Positions 23,894 through 30,531 of a DNA stretch of 30,531 nt are shown here, piece by piece; the first letter of the stretch is position 1, and the number at the start of each line of letters is the position of its first letter. The notes beneath the pieces were generated by a model. The model was given only the letters and a program-made list of their open reading frames with translations, searched no databases and was not told where the DNA came from. The position numbers and the translations under genes were made by a program. The DNA lies in contig BNVT01000005.1 in assembly GCA_025998295.1 (NCBI GenBank), positions 1 to 30,531 of the forward strand. The letters are read 5' to 3'. This DNA comes from Endomicrobiia bacterium (GTDB lineage: Bacteria; Elusimicrobiota; Endomicrobiia; Endomicrobiales; Endomicrobiaceae).

Positions 23894-24423
23894 AATAGGC
23901 AAACAAAGAAAAGCTCCTTTAAGTTTGAATAAAGATTCAATAGTGGTAGTGTCTCATAATTTAACTTTGGCTGATACCGTTACAATAAGAGAAAAATCAG
24001 TTAAAGTATTTGCTACAGATGTTGGTGGTAAAACTTCTCATATGGCAATTATTGTTCAGGGACTTGCGTTTCTTGCCGTTGTCGGTTTAAAGACAGTAAT
24101 ATTCACAGCCAAGAACCGGCGATATTATAATGGTTGATATTGCAAAAGAAATTGATTTTATTTCAATAGGTACTAACGATTTAATACAATACACACTCGC
24201 AGTTGACAGAATAAATGAAGATGCTGCTAATCTTTATAATCCGCTTCATCCTGCTATTTTAAGATTTACTAAACAAATTGCAGATGTTGGTCATAGAGCA
24301 GGAATTGATGTTGGAATATGTGGTGAAATGGCGGGTGACGCGTGCTATATCGCTATACTTTTGGGTTTAGGAGTTGATAAGTTTAGTGTATCACGTTTGT
24401 TATTGTTTAATCTAAAAATATAA
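23894..24423 (+). pseudogene. ptsI: PTS enzyme I (PtsI) remnant
   Basis: Enzyme I passes phosphate from PEP to HPr. Two parts are recognisable. One is the phosphohistidine domain piece (IVVVSHNLTLADTVTI, then DVGGKTSHMAIIVQGLAFLA with the active His), ending at TAA before 24138. The other is the C-terminal PEP-binding barrel piece in another frame ([29 protein letters not shown] with the catalytic Cys, [12 protein letters not shown]). The N-terminal HPr-binding domain and a long middle segment are missing, and the two parts are joined with a frameshift. It is a clear pseudogene. Confidence 0.9.
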
Positions 24424-24544
24424 GAAATCCTTAAAATTTGAGTATAATTACAGAATATGGAATTTGATATTAATGCCAAAAATCTTGTTGAATTATTGAA
24501 ATGAGCGTGGTTGCCAAAGTGGGAAAGTTAAAGGAAGAATTAGA

Positions 24545-26329
24545 ATGTCTAACATAAGGAATTTTTGTATTATAGCTCATATAGACCACGGCAAGAGTAC
24601 TCTTGCCGACAGGCTTCTTGAATATACCGGGACAATTTCTCTTAGGGAAATGAGAGATCAGATTCTTGATGGTATGGAATTGGAGAGAGAGAGAGGAATA
24701 ACAATAAAAGCAAAAGCCGTAAGAATGAATTATACTGATAAAAACGGCGAAGAATATGTTCTTAATTTAATTGATACTCCCGGACATGTTGATTTTACAT
24801 ACGAAGTGTCAAGAGCTCTTGCTGCGTGCGAAGGAGCGATTTTAGTAGTTGACGCTACGCAGGGTGTAGAAGCGCAGACGCTTGCAAATACTATGCTTGC
24901 AAAAAATGCGAATCTTAAAATAGTTCCAGTAATAAATAAAATAGATTTGCCTACGGCAGATACGGACAGCACTTATGAACAGATGAACGAGAGTCTTGAT
25001 GTTGATGTTGAGCCTATCCTTGCTAGCGCGAAAGAAGGTATAGGAATTGGAGAGATAGTAAATTCTGTAATTGCAAATATTCCTTCCGCCGAAATTGTGA
25101 GAGAAGAACCTTTGTCTGCTTTAATATTTGATTCATTTTATGAGCCTTATCGTGGTGTTATAGTTATTGTAAGAGTGTTTGATGGTATAATACGAAAAGG
25201 TATGAAGATTAGGTTTATGGTATCGGAAGCGGAATATGAAGCGCTCGAAGTGGGATATATGAAAATAACGATGGTTGAATGTGACGAGCTTGCTTCAGGA
25301 GATGTGGGTTATGTAGTTGCCGGGATAAAAGATATACGTGATATAAAAATTGGAGACACAATTACAGACACCATAAATCCTACAAAACATCCTCATGAAG
25401 GATACAAAGAAATAAATCCTTTTGTTTTTGCTGGACTTTACCCTAACAGTACATCTGAATACGATGGCCTAAAAACTGCTTTAGAAAAATTGAAGCTTTC
25501 AGATTCTTCTCTTGCATATTTCCCTGAAACATCCGTAGCTTTAGGGCTTGGTTTTAGATGTGGATTTTTGGGATCTTTGCATTTAGAAATAGTTAAAGAA
25601 AGACTTGAAAGAGAGTTTGGTTTAAGTCTTCTAGTGACCGCACCAAACGTTGTTTATAAAGTAAAAATAGAAGGTAATTTTATAACAATAGACAATCCTG
25701 CAAAATTTCCAGATAATGCCAATATTGAAGAAATTTGGGAACCGCATGTTGAAGCAACAATAATTTGTCCAGTCGATTATTTAGGATCTATACTTACGCT
25801 TTGCCAGCAGAGAAGAGGTAAGCAGATATCGATGAAGTATATGAACGCAAAAATAACAGTATTAAAATACCATATGCCTCTTGCAGAAATTATTGTAGGT
25901 TTTTATGACGTTTTAAAATCGGTTTCAAAAGGATACGCCTCTTTTGATTATGTGCATATAGATCCTCAGCTTGGAGATTTAGTAAAACTTGAAGTTATGA
26001 TTAATTCTGAGGCTATCGATGCTTTTACTGTTATAATTCATAAAGATAAAGCGCAGACTGTAGCGCATTATCTTACCGAAAGATTAAGAGGTATTATCCC
26101 TAGGCACATGTTTGAAATTCCTATACAGGCAAAAGTAAATAATAAAATAGTTGCCAGAGAAACCATACCTGCGATGCGTAAAGATGTTCTTGCAAAATGT
26201 TATGGCGGTGACATATCAAGAAAACGTAAGCTTCTCGAAAAACAAAAAGAAGGTAAACGTAAAATGAGGCAGTTTGGTAGAGTTGAAATTCCGCCGGAAG
26301 CATTTGTTGCTGTTCTTAAGATAGACTAA
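24545..26329 (+). CDS. lepA: Elongation factor 4 (LepA)
   Basis: LepA is a ribosome-associated translational GTPase linked to translation fidelity and 30S biogenesis. The 594-residue product has normal length. GTPase motifs are G1 AHIDHGKSTL, G2 ERERGITI, G3 DTPGHVDF and G4 NKIDLP. Domain marks further on include FCGFLGSLHLEIVKERL-type sequence (here RCGFLGSLHLEIVKERLERE) and the C-terminal KRKLLEKQKEGKRKMRQFG followed by EIPPEAFVAVL. AAGGAAG precedes the ATG. LepB follows on its own promoter, a common lepA-lepB order. Confidence 0.98.
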   Translation: MSNIRNFCIIAHIDHGKSTLADRLLEYTGTISLREMRDQILDGMELERERGITIKAKAVRMNYTDKNGEEYVLNLIDTPGHVDFTYEVSRALAACEGAILVVDATQGVEAQTLANTMLAKNANLKIVPVINKIDLPTADTDSTYEQMNESLDVDVEPILASAKEGIGIGEIVNSVIANIPSAEIVREEPLSALIFDSFYEPYRGVIVIVRVFDGIIRKGMKIRFMVSEAEYEALEVGYMKITMVECDELASGDVGYVVAGIKDIRDIKIGDTITDTINPTKHPHEGYKEINPFVFAGLYPNSTSEYDGLKTALEKLKLSDSSLAYFPETSVALGLGFRCGFLGSLHLEIVKERLEREFGLSLLVTAPNVVYKVKIEGNFITIDNPAKFPDNANIEEIWEPHVEATIICPVDYLGSILTLCQQRRGKQISMKYMNAKITVLKYHMPLAEIIVGFYDVLKSVSKGYASFDYVHIDPQLGDLVKLEVMINSEAIDAFTVIIHKDKAQTVAHYLTERLRGIIPRHMFEIPIQAKVNNKIVARETIPAMRKDVLAKCYGGDISRKRKLLEKQKEGKRKMRQFGRVEIPPEAFVAVLKID

Positions 26330-26403
26330 TAGTTGAGTACTGTTTTTTTGATGTTTTGCTGTGTTGTTATCATTCGTTTGTCGCATGAAGATCTTACATC
26401 AAC

Positions 26404-26432
26404 TTGACAATCCTGAAAGATTCGTATACAAT
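26404..26432 (+). promoter_or_regulatory. Sigma-70 promoter for lepB
   Basis: TTGACA (26404-26409) and TACAAT (26427-26432) are separated by exactly 17 bases: a perfect -35 and a five-of-six -10. Transcription would begin about 20 bases before the lepB GTG. It probably drives lepB, the nfeD-like gene and the SPFH gene together. Confidence 0.8.
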
Positions 26433-26456
26433 CGTTAAAGAAGAGGTTCTATTATT

Positions 26457-27404
26457 GTGGATTTGAGTCTTCTTGTCTTTTTTATTGTCGGCTGGGTTGT
26501 TTTTGCAACAGTTGTGTTAGTGTTAGTGATGAAAAGTTGTGTTGCTGCTAAATTAAAGCTTTTTGTTGCTGGGTGGGTTGCTTTAATAACAGTTCCAGTG
26601 ATGTTAGTAGCAAAAAGTTATCATGTTGATATGGAATTAAAGCTCTTTATTATTGGGTGTATTCTTTCTGCAACAGCTGTGATGCTGTTAGTGATAAAAA
26701 AGTATTTCAAAACCCAAAAATCTCAAGAAAACTTCAAAAAGGCTTATTCATGGGTTGATACACTTTGGACAGCTCTTGTAATGGCATCTTTTATTATGTT
26801 TTTCGTTGTGCAGACTTTTCAAGTTCCAACGGGTAGTATGAGAAATACTATTTTAGAAGGCGATCGTCTATTTGTAAATAAATTTATTTATGGATTTAGA
26901 ATTCCTTTTACAGGTAATGGTAAACGTTATATGGCTCTACGTAATATAAAGCGTGGCGATATAGTTATTTTTCAGGCTCCTCCTGAAGCTTTGTCGGGTT
27001 ATGAAAGAGAACAGGGGATAACAAAAGATTTTATAAAGAGATGTGTAGCTATTGCGGGTGATAAAGTTGAGGTAATAGATAAAAAACTTTATATAAATGG
27101 CGTTAATAGCAGAGAACCTTATACGATTTTTAAAGATGGTGAGATTATTCCAAAAAATTCTGGTTTGTTTGCCAGCAGCGAAAATTATCAGAAATCTTGG
27201 GAGAAGGGTGAATTTGCTCTATATGGGGAAACTGTAAAGGATAATTTTGGTCCGGTAATTGTACCCTATGGATATTATATGATGATGGGTGATAATAGAG
27301 ACTATTCTTCTGATTCTCGTTTTTGGGGTCCTTTACCTGATAAATATGTGAAGGGCAAGTCGTTGTTTCGTTACTGGCCTATTAAACGATGGAGTCTGAT
27401 ATGA
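26457..27404 (+). CDS. lepB: Signal peptidase I with triplicated N-terminal membrane segment
   Basis: LepB removes signal peptides from exported proteins at the membrane. The catalytic Ser is in QVPTGSMRNTILEGD and the general-base Lys in DFIKRCVAIAGD; the box GDNRDYSSDSRFWGPLP is intact. The 315-residue protein starts at GTG after AAGAGG. Its first 82 residues are three tandem copies of a membrane segment with a period of 27-28 residues (GWVVFATVVLVLVMKS, GWVALITVPVMLVAKS, GCILSATAVMLLVIKK), seen also in the DNA. The usual membrane anchor follows (residues about 96-115). Signal peptidases normally have one or two anchors, so this is an internal duplication. Confidence 0.95.
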   Translation: MDLSLLVFFIVGWVVFATVVLVLVMKSCVAAKLKLFVAGWVALITVPVMLVAKSYHVDMELKLFIIGCILSATAVMLLVIKKYFKTQKSQENFKKAYSWVDTLWTALVMASFIMFFVVQTFQVPTGSMRNTILEGDRLFVNKFIYGFRIPFTGNGKRYMALRNIKRGDIVIFQAPPEALSGYEREQGITKDFIKRCVAIAGDKVEVIDKKLYINGVNSREPYTIFKDGEIIPKNSGLFASSENYQKSWEKGEFALYGETVKDNFGPVIVPYGYYMMMGDNRDYSSDSRFWGPLPDKYVKGKSLFRYWPIKRWSLI

Positions 27405-27832
27405 CATGGACTACTTGGTGCATAATTGCAGCGGTGCTTATTATTTTTGAAGTAATAACGACGTCTGTTTTTTTCTTTATGTGTTTTGCTGTCGGTGCTG
27501 TTTTTGCTGCAATAACGTCTTATTTCGCTGGTTCGGTGCCGATCGAAGTTATTGTTTTTGTAATTGGCTCCGTCCTATCTTTGTATCTTGTAAGGCCAAT
27601 ATTTAAAAAAGCGACAAGCAAGTCTGGTGCTGTTAACTCTAATGTAGACGCTCTAATTGGGGAAGATGCCGTAGTGACCGAAAAGATAATACCTTTTAAG
27701 ACAGGGTTTGTAAAAGTATTTAGCGAAGTTTGGCGGGCGGAGGCCGATGTTGAAATTGAATCGGGTGATACTGTGAAAGTAGAAAAAGTAATAGGCACGA
27801 CGCTGGTAGTTAAAAAAATTCATAGAAAATAA
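27401..27832 (+). CDS. NfeD-like membrane protein
   Basis: NfeD-like proteins pair with SPFH/stomatin proteins in membrane quality or microdomain functions; the precise role is unclear. This is a short form without the serine-protease domain. It has two to three N-terminal membrane segments (TWTTWCIIAAVLIIFEVITT, FFFMCFAVGAVFAAITSYFA and IEVIVFVIGSVLSLYLV) and a C-terminal OB-fold (about residues 80-143, with the LIGEDAVVTEKI start and DTVKVEKVIGTTLVVKK end). ATG 27401 is chosen over 27389 because GGAG lies six bases before it and it overlaps the lepB stop as ATGA. Confidence 0.88.
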   Translation: MTWTTWCIIAAVLIIFEVITTSVFFFMCFAVGAVFAAITSYFAGSVPIEVIVFVIGSVLSLYLVRPIFKKATSKSGAVNSNVDALIGEDAVVTEKIIPFKTGFVKVFSEVWRAEADVEIESGDTVKVEKVIGTTLVVKKIHRK

Positions 27833-27850
27833 GTTTGAAGGGGGAATGAA

Positions 27851-28774
27851 ATGTCAATACTTGTTTGGGTCATCGTGGCTTTTGTGGTTGTGTTTATAGT
27901 AAATTCTGTAAAGATAATAAGACAATACGAAAAGGGCCTTGTCGAAACTTTAGGTAAATATACAGAGACAAAAAATTCAGGAGCAAATATTATTATTCCT
28001 ATGTTTCAGAAAATATTAAGAGTCGATATGAGAGAACGTGTTATTGACGTTCCTCCCCAGAGTGTTATTACAAAGGATAACGTTTCTGTGGTTGTGGACG
28101 CTATTATTTATTTTCAGGTTACGGATCCTGTAAAAGTTGTTTATAATATCGAAGATTTTGCTCTTGCCGCTTTAAAACTTGCGCAGACAAATTTGAGAAA
28201 TGTGATTGGTGATATGGAATTAGACAGCACATTAACTTCGAGAGAAAAAATTAATACTCAGTTGAGAGTTGTAATGGACGAAGCTACCGATAAATGGGGT
28301 GTAAAAGTTACAAGAGTTGAAATACAAAAGATTGATCCGCCAAGAGATATTACCGACGCTATGTCAAAACAGATGAAAGCCGAAAGAGAAAAAAGAGCAA
28401 ATATTTTGGAAGCGGAAGGTTTAAGACAAGCTGCAATTCTTAAAGCTGAAGGCGCAAAACAGGCCGTTATTCTTGATGCAGAAGCTGTAAAAGAAAAACA
28501 GGTACTAGAAGCGACCGGAGAAGCTGAAGCAATAAGAAAAGTCGCAGAAGCTGAAAAGTACAAGGTAGAGGTAGTTTATAACGCTATTCATGAAGGCAGA
28601 CCTACCAACGATCTTATTGCCATTAAGTATCTTGAAGCTCTAGAAAAAGTTGCCGATGGCCAAGCAACAAAGATTTTTCTGCCTTTAGAAACTGCCGGGG
28701 TTACGGCATCGATCGGTGGTATAGCGGAGCTTTTTAAAAATGATGTAAAAAATATTCAGGAAGCTAAAAAATAG
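27851..28774 (+). CDS. SPFH/stomatin-family membrane protein (QmcA/paraslipin type)
   Basis: This is a 307-residue protein with one N-terminal membrane anchor (ILVWVIVAFVVVFIVNSV) and an SPFH domain (residues about 20-190; VETLGKYTETKNSGANIIIP, RVIDVPPQSVITKDNVSVVV, IGDMELDSTLTSREKIN). A long Ala/Glu-rich helix follows for oligomer formation (AEREKRANILEAEG, EAEAIRKVAEAEKY). Members form large rings at the inner membrane and bind proteases or NfeD partners. AAGGGGGAA precedes the ATG, and the NfeD-like gene is directly upstream, the standard pairing. Confidence 0.95.
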   Translation: MSILVWVIVAFVVVFIVNSVKIIRQYEKGLVETLGKYTETKNSGANIIIPMFQKILRVDMRERVIDVPPQSVITKDNVSVVVDAIIYFQVTDPVKVVYNIEDFALAALKLAQTNLRNVIGDMELDSTLTSREKINTQLRVVMDEATDKWGVKVTRVEIQKIDPPRDITDAMSKQMKAEREKRANILEAEGLRQAAILKAEGAKQAVILDAEAVKEKQVLEATGEAEAIRKVAEAEKYKVEVVYNAIHEGRPTNDLIAIKYLEALEKVADGQATKIFLPLETAGVTASIGGIAELFKNDVKNIQEAKK

Positions 28775-28993
28775 TTGTTAACAAGATTTCAAAATTTGAA
28801 GTTATAACTAAACTCTATTAATGAGATGGAAACAAAATAATTAGCGCAGGGCATTGTGGGTGTAAGATTTTATCTAATTTCTGTATTTTGACGTACTTTT
28901 AGTTTTATATTGACAAATATGGTTTTAACACTAAAAACTCAAAAATAATACTCTTCTTCTTTTTCGTGCCTTTTGGTGTGTTTTTATATATCG

Positions 28994-29129
28994 GGTTTCT
29001 CTAAAAATTCAGAAGGTGAGTTGTTATTAGCATGCTTTTTGTGAGTACCCGATGTTATTTTTTTGCGACAAAATGCCTAAAAACAAGGATTGTTATGGTA
29101 AATACGAAGATCTGCCTACCAAAACCATA
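28994..29129 (+). mobile_element. Repeat family B, copy 3 (IS left end)
   Basis: It starts GGTTTCTCTAA, one base different from the termini of copy 1, and shares TACCCGATGTTATTTTT, AAACAAGG and ATGGTAAATAC in the same order. A short frame from the shared ATG (MLFFCDKMPKNKDCYGKYED) is probably the eroded transposase start. The transposase C-terminal remnant follows directly, which ties repeat family B to an IS. Confidence 0.7.
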
Positions 29130-29360
29130 TGTTTTTAGACATGTTGATAAGAGCGTAAGAAAGAGAAGGAAACAGGATAGAAACTAAGATTCGTTCACGA
29201 GCGGAGTATATATTCGGACATATAAAAGACAATCAATGAAGCAGCTATTTATCAGATGCAAAGGGCTTTCCGTAACGGCAACGGCTATAATGTTAAAAAT
29301 CTTGCATACAAATTATATAAGCAAGCGATTCTTATACGACAAGTGTGTGCGGGGGTTGCC
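29130..29360 (+). pseudogene. IS transposase C-terminal remnant (IS4/IS5-type DDE)
   Basis: The pieces EREGNRIETKIRSRAEYIFG, HIKDN and, after a frameshift, AAIYQMQRAFRNGNGYNVKN then LAYNLYKQAILIRQ match the 'R..VE..FG.iK' and 'N...L..l..NL.r' end of IS4/IS5-group transposases. The upstream part contains stops, and the catalytic DDE residues other than the last Glu (in RAEYIFG) are missing. It ends at TAA 29358-29360. It is not functional. Confidence 0.65.
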
Positions 29361-29633
29361 TAAAAGGTGATAAAGCTAGGCGGTTTTTGTCCTAAATGAG
29401 CGAAAATCAAGAATCAAAAACAGAGGTTTTTATATTTTGGTAGGAGATTTTTAAAATTTTCAAAAAAATCAGACAGAAAATCTTAAAAATAGAAAAACTA
29501 GCGAGGGGCTAGGGAAGCTCAAATTGGATGTTGAAATTAAAAACTAATTCAAAAACCAGATAGGATTCTTGTTTTTGCGTTTGGTTTTTATCGTGGGAGT
29601 GCAATATGCAGGATAGAAATATATTTACAACAC

Positions 29634-30403
29634 ACATGTAAATATCTAAAATTAATATTGGTCTTTGTTGCGTTGTCAATTATTCCGCTATTTTTTATAG
29701 GCAGTGCCCATATAATTATAAGTGACATCAATAAAGAAGCTAGAAAAAGAGCCAAAGACTATTTTAACGAAAATACCAAATTGAACTTACAGAGGAACAA
29801 CTAAATGCGGAAGTTGAAGAGGTTTTTGAATCCGCTTACAATCTTGCGAAAAAAAAGGTTTACCTTGGGTCCATTAGGTTAATCTTATTCGTGATTTGAA
29901 TAAGTATATTTTTATACCAAATTGTTAATTGTATTAACTTTCTTTTCGACGTTGCTGATTTGTTTTCTTTCATTCATTTCACGTATAAATAGATTATTCT
30001 TGCTAATATCGTTCAAGATAGGTTTATTTGTAACAATTGCAATATCATCTATATTGGTTTTATCTCAATCCATTTTATTAGCGAGTGTAATATTATATTA
30101 CCTAATGTCGCACTTTATACATGCTAGATCGCTAGAACTATTATTTATAATTGTAAGTACAGGAGTATTAGCTTCATTATCTTTAATAGCTAATTATATT
30201 CGAAAAATTAATGATGAAGAAATTATCACTGGATACTCGGTACAAAAAAGCGAGCAACAAGAACTATAGGATTTGTAGAAAAAATAGCAAATTCTGTCGG
30301 AACAAAAATTCCTGATAATATAGTGTTAGGTTTGGGTGATAATTATTATGTTTCGCAATCTGGTATAACATGTCTATCCAGTGAATTAAAGGGCAAAACA
30401 TCG
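29634..30403 (+). pseudogene. M48-family (Ste24/HtpX-like) metallopeptidase pseudogene
   Basis: Membrane M48 peptidases degrade misfolded membrane proteins using an HExxH zinc site. Several frames align in order. First comes a hydrophobic start (KYLKLILVFVALSIIPLFFI), then ELTEEQLNAEVEEVFESAYN, and then a membrane-rich stretch of 115 codons from 29922 (FKIGLFVTIAISSILVL, GVLASLSLIANYIRKI). Last is TIGFVEKIANSVGTKIPDNI followed by VLGLGDNYYVSQSG and TCLSSELKGK, which matches the family pattern just before the zinc site. At about 30268 the DNA reads CTATAGGATTTGTAG where CTATGGGATTTTGTAG would restore LWDFVEK, so a Trp-to-stop change and a one-base deletion are visible. Element A then cuts the gene before HExxH. 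The first segment could belong to a different gene. Confidence 0.7.
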
Positions 30404-30531
30404 TTAGACCTCCTACATAATTAACATACAAAAGTACAATAGAAGTACTATGAAACAAAAAAGAAAGCAGTTAGGTCATATGTGTAATGGATTTAGTATT
30501 AATGGGAGTAAAGAAAGCATTTGATAAAAGA
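30404..30531 (+). mobile_element. Element A, copy 3 (left part, runs off the window)
   Basis: It starts TTAGACCTCC at 30404-30413, exactly the inverse of the right end at 17661-17670, and matches copies 1 and 2 to the end of the window, with a 2-base insertion (CATATGTGTAATGG in place of CAGATGTAATGG). The point where M48 homology stops fixes the left boundary of the element. It lies in inverted orientation to copy 1 at base 1. Confidence 0.85.

Noticed and set aside
24420..24448. Promoter for lepA at TATAAT 24443-24448
   Set aside because: The -10 box is good, but no acceptable -35 is found at 16-18 bases; AT-rich DNA gives such boxes by chance.
1..30531. CRISPR array
   Set aside because: The repeats found are long dispersed elements, not short regularly spaced direct repeats, and no cas gene is present.

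Overview
The window looks like part of the AT-rich, decaying genome of a Gram-negative obligate symbiont. The best fit is the Elusimicrobiota lineage Candidatus Endomicrobium from termite-gut flagellates. That call is inference: it rests on LPS genes (kdsA, kdsC, lptCAB), a pyrophosphate-type phosphofructokinase, A/T-ending codons in the housekeeping genes, and at least five genes broken by single-base lesions, deletions or insertions beside intact biosynthetic genes. No rRNA or CRISPR array was seen, and no convincing tRNA.

Layout. Bases 1-1240 are accessory sequence: a repeat end (element A copy 1), a gene-poor stretch, and a Pro/Gln-rich lipoprotein gene with a damaged start. Bases 1362-8337 on the minus strand hold a tightly overlapping histidine operon, hisG-D-C-B-H-A-F-IE, ending in a PHP-family phosphatase gene. 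Bases 8423-9705 hold a bifunctional NMN adenylyltransferase/Nudix gene squeezed between two outward-facing copies of an IS-end repeat (family B). Bases 10114-14779 hold yqeK, an LCP/LytR_C-like gene, a frameshifted rsfS, thiE and pfp. Bases 14896-17670 form an accessory island: a 130-bp palindromic element, unrecognised ORFs, two lipoprotein-like genes of very unusual composition, and the only full-length element A. Bases 17821-24423 are the classic kds-lpt-rpoN-pts neighbourhood, but rpoN is absent, kdsC is frameshifted, and hprK and ptsI are remnants, while lptCAB, hpf, ptsN and rapZ are intact. Bases 24545-28774 hold lepA, lepB, an NfeD-like gene and an SPFH/stomatin gene. From 28994 to the end there are an IS remnant, an M48 peptidase pseudogene, and element A copy 3, in which the window stops.

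How it fits together. The cell appears to keep amino-acid (histidine), thiamine, NAD and envelope-LPS functions, and to have lost PTS phosphorelay and sigma-54 signalling. The most interesting unexplained part is a group of three lipoprotein-like genes. Two of them share a recognisable leader. In all three, an AT-rich leader switches abruptly to a GC-rich body with a different codon style. At both lipoprotein loci a small mobile element (A) lies downstream in the same orientation. Element A has terminal inverted repeats of the form TTAGACCTCC, a short conserved basic ORF, and an internal segment that can fold as an H-type pseudoknot. The window begins and ends inside inverted copies of A, so its boundaries may be assembly breaks at a repeat.
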